Origin: Streptomyces cavernicola
GTDB taxonomy: Bacteria; Actinomycetota; Actinomycetes; Streptomycetales; Streptomycetaceae
Reading direction: 5' to 3'
DNA: 64,000 nucleotides
NCBI RefSeq assembly: GCF_029968035.1
Contig: NZ_JASCIQ010000032.1
Span: forward strand, 46,393 to 110,392
The notes below the pieces were generated by a model that saw nothing but the letters and a program-made list of their open reading frames with translations, had not been told where the DNA came from and did no database searches. Shown here in pieces: positions 15,318 to 22,840 of this stretch. The position numbers and the translations under genes are program-made. Numbering within the stretch: the stretch's first letter is position 1; each line of letters starts with the position of its first letter.

Positions 15318-15575
15318 CTATCTGCGCTTCTTGCCGTCCAGCTCGTCCCACCACTCGTCGGACTTCGGGTCGCCGGAGGGGTCGTCCCACCAGCGGTCGT
15401 CGGGGCCCCGCCGGTTGGCGACGATCGCGGCGAGCGGCGGGATGACCATGGCGACGACGCACATGCCGACGGCGACGGGGACCGACCAGAGGCGTACGAC
15501 GGCCCACGCCAGGACGAAGAGGGCGAGGCAGGTGCCCATCATGGCGAAGTAGACGTGCCGCCTTCGCGCGTACAT
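15318..15575 (-). CDS. DUF3099 membrane protein
   Basis: Protein of 85 aa with two transmembrane helices (VYFAMMGTCLALFVLAWAVV; VPVAVGMCVVAMVIPPLAAI) and an Asp/Trp-rich cytoplasmic tail (RWWDDPSGDPKSDEWWDEL). This layout is typical of actinobacterial DUF3099, whose function is unknown. ATG 15575 is directly before MYARRRHVYF; GGAG is 4-7 nt upstream. The gene stands alone, behind a long terminator stem on its 5' side. Confidence 0.88.
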   Translation of the reverse strand: MYARRRHVYFAMMGTCLALFVLAWAVVRLWSVPVAVGMCVVAMVIPPLAAIVANRRGPDDRWWDDPSGDPKSDEWWDELDGKKRR

Positions 15576-15618
15576 GACTCCAGGGTAGAACCGCCGGAAC
15601 CGCCGCGGACAGCACGGA

Positions 15619-15679
15619 GCCGGAGGACCGCACCCGCGTCCTGGTAAGCGTCCAACCCCCAGGGGTGCGGCCCTCCGGC
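15619..15679 (-). terminator. long stem-loop after the sulfurtransferase-DUF1416 operon
   Basis: A 17-bp stem with one mismatch (GCCGGAGGACCGCACCC versus GGGTGCGGCCCTCCGGC) encloses a 27-nt loop. It lies 22 bp past the DUF1416 stop on the minus strand and upstream of the DUF3099 gene. Confidence 0.75.
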
Positions 15680-15700
15680 CGTCAGAAATGCCTCTCGCCG

Positions 15701-15988
15701 TCAGACGGCGATGGCGACCTCGGCGAGGCCTCCGGTCTGCGCGACGACCGTGCGGTCCGCCGTGCCGCCGGGCACGAGGGCGCGCAGGGTCCACGTGCCT
15801 TCGGCCGCGTAGAAGCGGAACTGACCGGTCGCGGAGGTCGGGACCTCGGCGGTGAACTCGCCGGTCGAGTCCAGGAGTCGCACGTAACCGGTGACGGGCT
15901 CGCCGTCGCGGGTCACCTGGCCCTGGATGGTGGTCTCACCGGGCTTGATCGTCGCGGCGTCGGGGCCGCCGACCTGTGCTCCACACAT
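15701..15988 (-). CDS. DUF1416 domain protein
   Basis: Protein of 95 aa, typical of DUF1416, an actinobacterial family nearly always found next to a thiosulfate sulfurtransferase. The sequence predicts a single Ig/carboxypeptidase-regulatory-like beta sandwich (TTIQGQVTRDGEPVTGYVRL, GQFRFYAAEGTWTLRALVPG). A single N-terminal Cys (MCGAQVGG) is conserved-looking and might take part in sulfur transfer; that is inference. Shine-Dalgarno AGGAGG precedes ATG 15988. It is 19 bp downstream of the sulfurtransferase, so both form one operon under the leader peptide at 17007-17087. Confidence 0.92.
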   Translation of the reverse strand: MCGAQVGGPDAATIKPGETTIQGQVTRDGEPVTGYVRLLDSTGEFTAEVPTSATGQFRFYAAEGTWTLRALVPGGTADRTVVAQTGGLAEVAIAV

Positions 15989-16007
15989 AAGTCACTGTCC
16001 TCCTGGT

Positions 16008-16850
16008 TCAGTTGGAGCCGAGCTCGATCGGGACGCCCACGAGGGAGCCGTACTCCGTCCACGAGCCGTCGTAGTTCTTGACGTTCTCGACGCCGAGCAG
16101 CTCGTGCAGGACGAACCAGGTCAGGGCCGAGCGCTCACCGATGCGGCAGTACGCGATGGAGTCCTTGGCGAGGTCCACCTGCTCGTCGGCGTAGAGCTTC
16201 TTGAGCTCGTCGTCCGACTTGAACGTGCCGTCGTCGTTGGCGTTCTTGGACCACGGGATGTTGCGGGCGCTCGGCACGTGGCCGGGGCGCTGCGACTGCT
16301 CCTGCGGGAGGTGCGCCGGGGCGAGGAGCTTGCCGGAGAACTCGTCGGGCGAGCGCACGTCGACGAGGTTCTGCGAGCCGATCGCCTTCACGACGTCGTC
16401 GCGGAACGCACGGATCGAGGTGTCCTGCGCCTTGGCCTTGTACTCGGTGGCCGGGCGGTTCGGGACCTCGGAGCCGTCGACCAGGTCGCGGGAGTCGAGC
16501 TCCCACTTCTTGCGGCCGCCGTCGAGGAGCTTGACGTCCTGGTGGCCGTAGAGCTTGAAGTACCAGTAGGCGTAGGACGCGAACCAGTTGTTGTTGCCGC
16601 CGTAGAGGACGACGGTGGAGTCGTTGGCGATGCCCTTCGCCGAGAGGAGCTTCTCGAAGCCCTCCTGGTCGATGAAGTCGCGGCGGACCGGGTCCTGCAG
16701 GTCCTTCGTCCAGTCGATCCGGATCGCGTTCTTGATGTGGTTCTTGTCGTACGCGGAGGTGTCCTCGTCGACCTCGACGATGACGACGCTCTCGTTGTCG
16801 AGGTTGGCCTCGACCCAGTCGGCGTCAACCAGGACGTCGCTGCGGCTCAT
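16008..16850 (-). CDS. thiosulfate/3-mercaptopyruvate sulfurtransferase (two-rhodanese)
   Basis: Protein of 280 aa with two rhodanese domains: an inactive N-terminal one (DADWVEANLDNESVVIVEVD, IRIDWTKDLQDP) and an active C-terminal one with the catalytic Cys in IAYCRIGERSALTWF (residue about 235), matching the CRxGxR loop of thiosulfate sulfurtransferases. It transfers a sulfane sulfur from thiosulfate to thiol acceptors or cyanide. In actinobacteria this gene is often called cysA or sseC-linked. Shine-Dalgarno GGAGGAG precedes ATG 16850. The 156-bp leader with a Cys-containing peptide and hairpin implies control by cysteine supply. Confidence 0.95.
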   Translation of the reverse strand: MSRSDVLVDADWVEANLDNESVVIVEVDEDTSAYDKNHIKNAIRIDWTKDLQDPVRRDFIDQEGFEKLLSAKGIANDSTVVLYGGNNNWFASYAYWYFKLYGHQDVKLLDGGRKKWELDSRDLVDGSEVPNRPATEYKAKAQDTSIRAFRDDVVKAIGSQNLVDVRSPDEFSGKLLAPAHLPQEQSQRPGHVPSARNIPWSKNANDDGTFKSDDELKKLYADEQVDLAKDSIAYCRIGERSALTWFVLHELLGVENVKNYDGSWTEYGSLVGVPIELGSN

Positions 16851-16987
16851 GCTTTTCTCCTCCGGGGCAGTTGCGGCGGGATGGTGCGCGAGGGGACCGG
16901 TCGCGGGTACGCGGCGACAGCGCGGCGTGCGCGAACGGGGGCGGCCCGGCGGGACGCTCGGATCGGCGTCAAGGGGCCAGGGGAATA

Positions 16988-17005
16988 CGGGAGTTGGAGC
17001 TCCCG
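16988..17005 (-). promoter_or_regulatory. hairpin directly after the Cys leader peptide, possible attenuator
   Basis: CGGGAG-TTGGAG-CTCCCG forms a 6-bp stem with a 6-nt loop one base beyond the stop codon of the leader peptide. It could be part of an attenuation switch controlling the sulfurtransferase operon. No long T-tract follows, so the mechanism (transcriptional or translational) is open. Confidence 0.5.
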
Positions 17006-17006
17006 C

Positions 17007-17087
17007 TCAGACGGGGCGACAGAGCATGGCGGCGACGCGGCACAGGTCTACTGCCCGCCGCTTCGTGAGGTCCGCCTGTCGCTTCAT
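17007..17087 (-). CDS. Cys-containing leader peptide upstream of the sulfurtransferase operon
   Basis: ORF of 26 codons beginning MKRQADLTKRRAVDL and ending CRVAAMLCRPV, with two cysteines in its last eleven residues (TGC and TGT). It starts at ATG 17087 and stops at 17007. Basic, Arg/Lys-rich peptides with C-terminal Cys found ahead of sulfur-assimilation genes in Streptomyces are annotated as putative leader peptides. The pattern suggests ribosome stalling when Cys-tRNA is scarce. The ORF, its position and the hairpin after it are seen in the sequence; the regulatory role is inferred. Confidence 0.75.
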   Translation of the reverse strand: MKRQADLTKRRAVDLCRVAAMLCRPV

Positions 17088-17174
17088 GGCACCGATCGTA
17101 GGGAGGGATCGGCAGCCATGTCACCGGTGTGTCGTATTCTGAGACACGATCGTCCGTATTGCGATACGAAAGCC

Positions 17175-17206
17175 GCCCCGGAGCCCGTACCGCTGGGCTC
17201 CGGGGC
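17175..17206 (-). terminator. stem-loop terminator after the DUF2993 gene
   Basis: Perfect 12-bp stem GCCCCGGAGCCC / GGGCTCCGGGGC with an 8-nt loop, between the minus-strand DUF2993 gene and the promoter of the sulfurtransferase operon. The flanking sequence 17130-17171 also holds TATTCTGAGACAC and CGTATTGCGATACG dyads that belong to the downstream promoter. Confidence 0.8.
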
Positions 17207-17320
17207 GACTTCCGCACCCGTCGTATCTAATTTCCGGACGGCTCTGTCTCGCATTGCGGGCAGAGGGCTTGAGCGCCTGCAAAATCAGCCCGTACTGGGG
17301 GCTGCGCGCAAGCCGCCCGC

Positions 17321-18055
17321 TTACCCGGCCAGCTTCACCTTGGAGCCCGTGACCGTGATCTGCACGCCGTCCGCCCGCGCCTCGACCTTGTCGAGCTCGA
17401 TGCCCTCCGGGAGGCCGTCGACGACCTGCTCGAAGTCGGTGATCTCCCGCATCCGCTGTTCCGCGACCGGCACGGCGCCCAGCTTCGGCAGCTTGTCGGC
17501 GTGCACCTGCACGGTCTTGCCGCCCTCGACCTTGGCCGAGCTGACCACCTCGACCGGCTCCGGCAGGCTTTGGCCGAGCACGGTCGCCTGCACCTGGACC
17601 TTGATCTTGCCGTCGCCGCCGTCGGCCAGGCCGACCACCTTCGCCGTCACGCCGGGAGCGACCTCCACCGGCTCGACCTTGGCGGCCTTGAGCAGCTCGT
17701 CGTACGTGATCCGCGCCGTGCCGGTGGCCGCGGCGGCGGTGGCGGAGCTGTAGTCGGAGGAGAACGCGACGCCGTGCATCTGCGCGTCCAGCTCGGCGAT
17801 CGTCATCTTGCGGGCCCCGTTCGAGGCCTCCATGCCGTCGATGCCGATCGCCACGGCGTCGAGCTCGCCGGCGAGTACCTGGGTCAGGAACGGGAAGCCC
17901 TCGATCGTCACCTCCGGGTCCTGCTGCAGACCCTCGCTGCTGCGCAGCTTCGCGGCGACCTCGTCCTCGGCATAGCCGACGGCGAACCGGTCGGCCGCGA
18001 TGAACAGGCCGCCGAGCACGACGACGGTGATCAGAAGTATTCGCAGTGCACGCAT
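17321..18055 (-). CDS. DUF2993 (LmeA-like) protein
   Basis: Protein of 244 aa: one N-terminal membrane anchor (ILLITVVVLGGLFIAADRFA) followed by a DUF2993 domain outside the membrane (AEDEVAAKLRSSEGL, IEGFPFLTQVLAGELDAVAI). The domain is related to mycobacterial LmeA, which binds phospholipid and supports lipomannan maturation. A second DUF2993 protein is at 27354-28580. ATG 18055. The gene is monocistronic, ended by the stem at 17175-17206. Confidence 0.92.
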   Translation of the reverse strand: MRALRILLITVVVLGGLFIAADRFAVGYAEDEVAAKLRSSEGLQQDPEVTIEGFPFLTQVLAGELDAVAIGIDGMEASNGARKMTIAELDAQMHGVAFSSDYSSATAAAATGTARITYDELLKAAKVEPVEVAPGVTAKVVGLADGGDGKIKVQVQATVLGQSLPEPVEVVSSAKVEGGKTVQVHADKLPKLGAVPVAEQRMREITDFEQVVDGLPEGIELDKVEARADGVQITVTGSKVKLAG

Positions 18056-18196
18056 GGTTCGGTGCTTCCCCCCATGAAATTCCCCCGCCGGTACGGACGT
18101 TCGCGAGCCTAAACGACCGGTCCCCCGCCACGAGTTCCAGGTGGAAGCGCGACGGGGGACCTGTCGAAGAGCTGTGACAACCAAGGCAGTTCGGGC

Positions 18197-19216
18197 TCAG
18201 GCCACGACCCGTCCCAGGAGGTAGAGCGCGGGCACCGCGGCCGTGAGCGGCAGCGCCACCCCGGCCGTCATGTGCACGAAGCGCGACGGGTAGTCGTAGC
18301 TCGCCACCCGCAGGCCGACCAGGGCGCACACCCCGGCGCCCGCGCCGAGCAGGGCGCCTGCGGAGCCGATGTCCGTCATCCCGCCCACGGCGATGCCCGC
18401 GCCCGCGGCGGCGAGCAGCGCCACCACGGCGGAGGCCGGGCCGGGCAGCGGCAGCGCACGCGCGAGCACGGCGACCGCCACGGCGACCGCGCCGACCGAG
18501 ACGGCCTCGGGCGCGGCGGCGAGGCTGCCGCCGGCGAGGATCGTGAGCGCGGCAGAGGAGACCGTGGCCATCAGGCCGTACATCCGCTCGTCCGCGCCCG
18601 CGTGGCTGCGCAGCTGCAGCACGAGGGTGAGCAGCACCCAGACGCCGCCGGTGCCGAGGATCGCCCCCGGCGCGTGCTCCCGGCCGGTGACCAGCACCAC
18701 CGCGTCGGCGACGACTCCGCCGAGGAAGGCGAGGGCGATGCCCTGCCGCGCGGGCCACATGCCGTTGAGGCGGAACCAGCCGGCCGCCGTCAGGGCCTGC
18801 AGCAGAAGCAGCGGCACGAGCAGCCCGAACGGCCCGAGGGCCGCGCCGCCCGCGAGCAGCAGCGCGAGCACCGCGGTGAGCGCGGCGGGCTTCAGGCCGG
18901 GCTCGATGATCGGCGAGCGCCCTTCGAGCCGGGCCCGCTGGGCGTACGTGAGCCGCGGCTCCTCGGCGGCCGCAGCGGCCGGGGCGGGACCGGGCTCGGG
19001 GGCCCGCGCGGACTCGGCCTTCTGCAGCAGCTCGCTCAACGAGGCGCCGATCGGCTCGGTCTGCTGTCCCTGCGGCGGCAGATAGGCGGTGTCCGCGGCG
19101 GCGGCCGGCGCCTGGTACTGCTGCCGGTGCTCCTGCTGGTACTGCTGCTGATGCTGGTGTTGTGGTTGCTGATACGGGTCGTACGACTCGTACGGCTCAT
19201 ACGGCTGCTGACTCAT
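18197..19216 (-). CDS. polytopic membrane protein with Gln/Tyr-rich N-terminus
   Basis: Protein of 339 aa. The first 45 residues are a repetitive Gln/Tyr/Pro tract (YEPYESYDPYQQPQHQHQQQ), presumably disordered and cytoplasmic. From about residue 105 the protein is very hydrophobic, with roughly seven to nine helices rich in Ala/Leu/Val. I do not recognise a transporter signature, so it is left as an integral membrane protein of unknown function. ATG 19216. The downstream order is MoaD/ThiS-like and hydrolase on the same strand upstream; the 10-bp gap to the MoaD-like gene implies a shared transcript. Confidence 0.85.
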   Translation of the reverse strand: MSQQPYEPYESYDPYQQPQHQHQQQYQQEHRQQYQAPAAAADTAYLPPQGQQTEPIGASLSELLQKAESARAPEPGPAPAAAAAEEPRLTYAQRARLEGRSPIIEPGLKPAALTAVLALLLAGGAALGPFGLLVPLLLLQALTAAGWFRLNGMWPARQGIALAFLGGVVADAVVLVTGREHAPGAILGTGGVWVLLTLVLQLRSHAGADERMYGLMATVSSAALTILAGGSLAAAPEAVSVGAVAVAVAVLARALPLPGPASAVVALLAAAGAGIAVGGMTDIGSAGALLGAGAGVCALVGLRVASYDYPSRFVHMTAGVALPLTAAVPALYLLGRVVA

Positions 19217-19226
19217 CGCGTGCGGC

Positions 19227-19481
19227 TCATCCTCCTGCGAACGGCGGGAGCACCTCGACCGTGCCGCCCTCGGCAAGCGCCACCGTCTCATGGGCCCGGG
19301 TGCCCACCGGGTGACCGTCGATCAGGAACGAGCATCGCTGCAGGACCCTGACGAGTTCGCCGGGGTGTCGCTCGCGGGCGGCGTCGAGCGCCTCGGCGAG
19401 CGTCGCCGCGTCGTACGGCTCATGGGCCGTGCCGGCGGCGGACTTGGCGGCCGCCCAGTAGCGGATGGTGCCGTTGGCCAT
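19227..19481 (-). CDS. MoaD/ThiS-family sulfur carrier protein
   Basis: Small ubiquitin-like beta-grasp protein of 84 aa ending in GG (VEVLPPFAGG), the C-terminus that is adenylated and thiocarboxylated in MoaD/ThiS proteins. Core strands: GTIRYWAAAKSAAGT and EGGTVEVLPP. It could serve molybdopterin synthesis or another sulfur transfer. No MoaE or adenylating enzyme is next to it. It lies in a minus-strand run behind the alpha/beta hydrolase gene. ATG 19481. Confidence 0.93.
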   Translation of the reverse strand: MANGTIRYWAAAKSAAGTAHEPYDAATLAEALDAARERHPGELVRVLQRCSFLIDGHPVGTRAHETVALAEGGTVEVLPPFAGG

Positions 19482-19510
19482 GGCGGGCGCTCCTTTCGTT
19501 GCGTACCGAC

Positions 19511-20440
19511 TCAGTATCCGTGTTCGGCGTCCCGGCCCGAGCCGCCTGTGGAAAACTCCGCGACCGCCCACCTCGCGATCCGGTCGAGCAGCTCCTCGCC
19601 CGCCGCGTTCTCCGCGTGCCCCATCCCCGGCTCCAGCCACAGCTCGGCGGCCCCGCCCGCGGCGTCCGCGAGCATCCGCGGGTGGTCGAGCGGGAAGTAC
19701 GGGTCGCGGTCGCCGTGCACGATCAGGAGCGGGGTCGGCGCGATCAGCGGGACCGCCTCGACCGGTGAGAGCGGCACCGGGTCCCACTCGCGGTGGTGGA
19801 TACGGGTGTGCAGAACGTGCCGGCCCACCACCCGGCCCGCCCGGCGCGTGACCAGCCAGTGCAGGCGGCGCATCGGGGCCGTGCCCCGGTAGTACCAGCG
19901 CGCGGGGGCGCTCACGGCGACGACCGCGTCAGCGTGCGCGTCCGTACGCCCCTCGCCCTCCCCTGCTGTACGGCCTTCCTCTGTACGACCCTCCTCGGGC
20001 GCCGGGTGCAGGGCCGCGTGTCGCAGGACCACCGAGCCGCCCATCGAGAAGCCGACCGTCACCACGCGCGCGTGCCCGAGGCTGCGCGCCCAGGCCACCG
20101 CCGCCGTCAGGTCGAGCACCTCGCGGTCGCCCACCGTGGACGTGCCGCCCGACTTCCCGTGCCCCCTGAAGGTGAACGTGACCACACCCGCGTACCGCGC
20201 GAAAACCGCCGCCGCGCGGCGCACGTGCGGGCGCTCCAGATCGCCGGTGAAGCCGTGCGCGAGGACGATCGCCGGGCCCCGCACCCCCTGCGGACCGGGC
20301 TGGTGGAAGGCGTCCACAGGGACTCCGTCGGCCGCCCGCAGAGTGGTACGGAGCGTGCCTTCCTCAGTGCGCTCCGTGGCCGCCGAGCGGGCCCGCCGGG
20401 GAGTAGTTCGCGTCACACGCCCTGCCGAACCGGTGCTCAT
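19511..20440 (-). CDS. alpha/beta hydrolase
   Basis: Protein of 309 aa of the alpha/beta hydrolase fold. Oxyanion loop LAHGFTGD, nucleophile elbow VTVGFSMGGSVVL (G-x-S-x-G), acid in IVHGDRDPYFP and catalytic His in EPGMGHAENA are all visible. An Arg/Glu-rich insert (APEEGRTEEGRTAGEG) sits before the lid region. The substrate is unknown. ATG 20440 is next to a divergent intergenic region holding a stem-loop and then glnR. It is the first gene of the hydrolase - MoaD - membrane protein run. Confidence 0.9.
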   Translation of the reverse strand: MSTGSAGRVTRTTPRRARSAATERTEEGTLRTTLRAADGVPVDAFHQPGPQGVRGPAIVLAHGFTGDLERPHVRRAAAVFARYAGVVTFTFRGHGKSGGTSTVGDREVLDLTAAVAWARSLGHARVVTVGFSMGGSVVLRHAALHPAPEEGRTEEGRTAGEGEGRTDAHADAVVAVSAPARWYYRGTAPMRRLHWLVTRRAGRVVGRHVLHTRIHHREWDPVPLSPVEAVPLIAPTPLLIVHGDRDPYFPLDHPRMLADAAGGAAELWLEPGMGHAENAAGEELLDRIARWAVAEFSTGGSGRDAEHGY

Positions 20441-20458
20441 GTGGGCTATTGTCCTAGG

Positions 20459-20495
20459 CGAAGGACCTGGGCAGCGCAGCCCCCGGGTCCTTTCG
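20459..20495. other. orphan stem-loop between the hydrolase and glnR
   Basis: AAGGACC(T)GGG and CCC(G)GGTCCTT flank a GC loop, with TTTCG after it. No plus-strand gene ends here, so it is not a terminator of a visible gene. It could act in the glnR leader or upstream region (20441-20723) or on the hydrolase 5' end. Confidence 0.5.
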
Positions 20496-20723
20496 TGCTT
20501 TCGGGACGGTTCGCGAGAACCGCTCCGGGAGAGCGGCGGAACCCAGGGCGCGGGTGCCGCACGAGCACCACGGGCTGTGCGCGTACGAAGCAGTGCCGCA
20601 AACTCCCCCACTGCCTCAACGGCATGGGAGATGCCCCCAGCGCAGGGACCGAGGAGGAACCGACGTAATGGGCGAGCAAACCGTGCACGACCATGAACGA
20701 CCGACCCGGGCAGGTGGGTCGCG

Positions 20724-21581
20724 ATGAGCTCTCTGCTGCTCCTGACCAACGCACTCCAGCCGTCGACCGAGGTGCTCCCCGCCCTCGGCCTGCTGCTGCA
20801 CAACGTGCGCGTGGCCCCCGCCGAGGGCCCCGCACTCGTGGACACCCCGGGCGCCGACGTCATCCTGATCGACGGCCGCCGTGACCTTCCCCAGGTGCGC
20901 AGCCTCTGTCAGCTGCTGCGCTCCACCGGGCCCGGCTGTCCGCTGATCCTGGTCGTGACCGAGGGCGGCCTCGCCGCGGTCACCGCCGACTGGGGCATCG
21001 ACGACGTGCTCCTGGACACCGCGGGACCGGCCGAGGTCGAGGCCCGGCTGCGGCTCGCGACCGGCCGGCAGCAGATCACCGGCGACGACTCCCCCATGGA
21101 GATCCGCAACGGCGACCTCTCCGTGGACGAGGCGACGTACAGCGCGAAGCTCAAGGGCCGGGTGCTCGACCTGACCTTCAAGGAGTTCGAGCTCCTGAAG
21201 TACCTGGCGCAGCACCCCGGCCGCGTCTTCACGCGCGCGCAGCTCCTCCAGGAGGTCTGGGGCTACGACTACTTCGGTGGTACGCGGACCGTGGACGTGC
21301 ACGTACGACGGCTGCGCGCCAAGCTCGGCCCCGAGCACGAGTCGCTGATCGGCACCGTGCGCAATGTGGGCTACCGCTTCGTGACGCCGGAGAAGGTCGA
21401 GCGGAACGCGGACGCCGGGAAGGCCGAGGAGGCCCGGCCGAAGGCCGAGGGCTCTCAGGGCGCACCGCGTTCGACGCGTGCGGCGGGTTCGGTGGGCGGG
21501 GATGTGGCTTCTGCGGCATCTGTCACCCGGAAGGACGCCGAACAGCCGGTGGAAGCCGGTACGCGACCTGCAAAGAGGTAG
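20724..21581 (+). CDS. glnR: OmpR-family nitrogen regulator GlnR
   Basis: Global regulator of nitrogen assimilation in Streptomyces, 285 aa. The N-terminal receiver-like domain (MSSLLLLTNALQPSTEVLPA, ILIDGRRDLPQVRSLC) is atypical and lacks a partner kinase, as known for GlnR. The C-terminal winged helix (LTFKEFELLKYLAQHPGRVF, WGYDYFGGTRTVDVHVRRLR, IGTVRNVGYRFV) binds DNA. The tail of about 50 residues is low-complexity. ATG 20724. It acts on glnA, glnK-amtB, nir and other genes, none of which is in this window. No histidine kinase is adjacent. A LacI-family gene follows 24 bp downstream. Confidence 0.96.
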   Translation: MSSLLLLTNALQPSTEVLPALGLLLHNVRVAPAEGPALVDTPGADVILIDGRRDLPQVRSLCQLLRSTGPGCPLILVVTEGGLAAVTADWGIDDVLLDTAGPAEVEARLRLATGRQQITGDDSPMEIRNGDLSVDEATYSAKLKGRVLDLTFKEFELLKYLAQHPGRVFTRAQLLQEVWGYDYFGGTRTVDVHVRRLRAKLGPEHESLIGTVRNVGYRFVTPEKVERNADAGKAEEARPKAEGSQGAPRSTRAAGSVGGDVASAASVTRKDAEQPVEAGTRPAKR

Positions 21582-21604
21582 CTCTCCCCGCGTAGACTTC
21601 GGGT

Positions 21605-22627
21605 GTGGCCAAGGTGACGCGGGACGATGTGGCAAGACTGGCGGGGACGTCGACCGCGGTCGTCAGCTACGTCATCAACAACGGACCCCGGCCGGTCGCC
21701 CCGGCCACGCGCGAGCGGGTGCTCGCCGCGATCAAGGAGCTGGGGTACCGACCCGACCGGGTCGCCCAGGCCATGGCCTCGCGGCGGACCGACCTCATAG
21801 GCATGATCGTGCCGGACGCGCGCCAGCCGTTCTTCGCGGAGATGGCGCATGCCGTGGAACAGGCCGCAGCCGAGCGCGGAAAGATGGTGCTCGTCGGCAA
21901 CTCCGACTACCTCGACGAGCGCGAGGTGCACTATCTGCGGGCCTTCCTCGGCATGCGCGTCGCCGGACTGATCCTGGTCAGCCAGGGTCCGAGCGAGCAC
22001 GCGGCCGCCGAGATCGACGCCTGGGACGCGCGCGTGGTGCTGCTGCACCGGCGGCCGGAGGCCATCGAGGACGTCGCGGTCGTCACCGACGACATCGGCG
22101 GCGCCCAGCTCACCACCCGCCACCTCCTGGAGCACGGCCACGAGTACGTCGCCTGCCTGGGCATCACGGAGTCGACGCCCACCATCGGCGACCCGGTGGC
22201 CGACCACATCGAGGGCTGGCGGCGCGCGATGGCCGAGGCCGGGATCTCCACGGAGGGCCGCCTCTTCGAGGCCCCGTACAACCGCTACGACGCGTACGAG
22301 GTCGCGCTGCGCATCCTCTCCGGGCCCGACCGGCCCACCGCGATCGCCTGTGCCACCGACGACCAGGCCATCGGCGTGCTGCGCGCCGCGCGTGAGCTGC
22401 GGATCGACGTGCCGGGCGAGCTGGCCGTCGCCGGGTTCGACGACGTGAAGGAGGCTGCGCTCACCGATCCGCCGCTCACCACGGTCGCCTCGGACCGTCC
22501 GGCGATGGCGCGGGCCGCGGTCGACCTGCTGCTCGACGATTCGCTGCGGGTCAGCGGCACCCGCAGGGAGCGCCTGCGGCTCTTCCCTTCGCGGCTGGTC
22601 GTACGGCGCTCTTGCGGCTGTAACTGA
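21605..22627 (+). CDS. LacI-family transcriptional regulator
   Basis: Regulator of 340 aa. The N-terminal HTH is classic LacI: VTRDDVARLAGTSTAVVSYV followed by the hinge INNGPRPVAPATRERVLAAI. The periplasmic-binding-protein-like effector domain follows (IGMIVPDARQPFFAEMAHAV, VAGFDDVKEAALTDPPLTTV). The sugar or other ligand is unknown; no sugar transporter is adjacent. Starts at GTG 21605, 24 bp after glnR, so the two may be co-transcribed. It is followed by a dispersed GC repeat. Confidence 0.93.
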   Translation: MAKVTRDDVARLAGTSTAVVSYVINNGPRPVAPATRERVLAAIKELGYRPDRVAQAMASRRTDLIGMIVPDARQPFFAEMAHAVEQAAAERGKMVLVGNSDYLDEREVHYLRAFLGMRVAGLILVSQGPSEHAAAEIDAWDARVVLLHRRPEAIEDVAVVTDDIGGAQLTTRHLLEHGHEYVACLGITESTPTIGDPVADHIEGWRRAMAEAGISTEGRLFEAPYNRYDAYEVALRILSGPDRPTAIACATDDQAIGVLRAARELRIDVPGELAVAGFDDVKEAALTDPPLTTVASDRPAMARAAVDLLLDDSLRVSGTRRERLRLFPSRLVVRRSCGCN

Positions 22628-22647
22628 GGCCGTCGTTTCTCTCCCCG

Positions 22648-22730
22648 CCCCGCCCCTTCCCGAAAGTCCTGGCGGACGGCTTCGGGGGCCAGCCCCCGGA
22701 CCCCCGCTCCTCAAACGCCGGAGGGGCTGG
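22648..22730. repeat. dispersed GC-rich Streptomyces repeat
   Basis: Second copy of the element at 10093-10174: CCCCTTCCCGAAAGTCC, CTTCGGGGGCCAGCCCCCGG, and CCTCAAACGCCGGAGGGG. It sits between the LacI gene and the protease gene. Confidence 0.8.
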
Positions 22731-22840
22731 TTTCAAGGGGAGCGGGGTGCAGCCCCGCCTTATATCGGGCATACGCACTTCTGGCGGGCTTCTCAGGGCG
22801 TACTCAGACAGTTCTCATCCTCGGCGGTGAAGCTTTGGGT

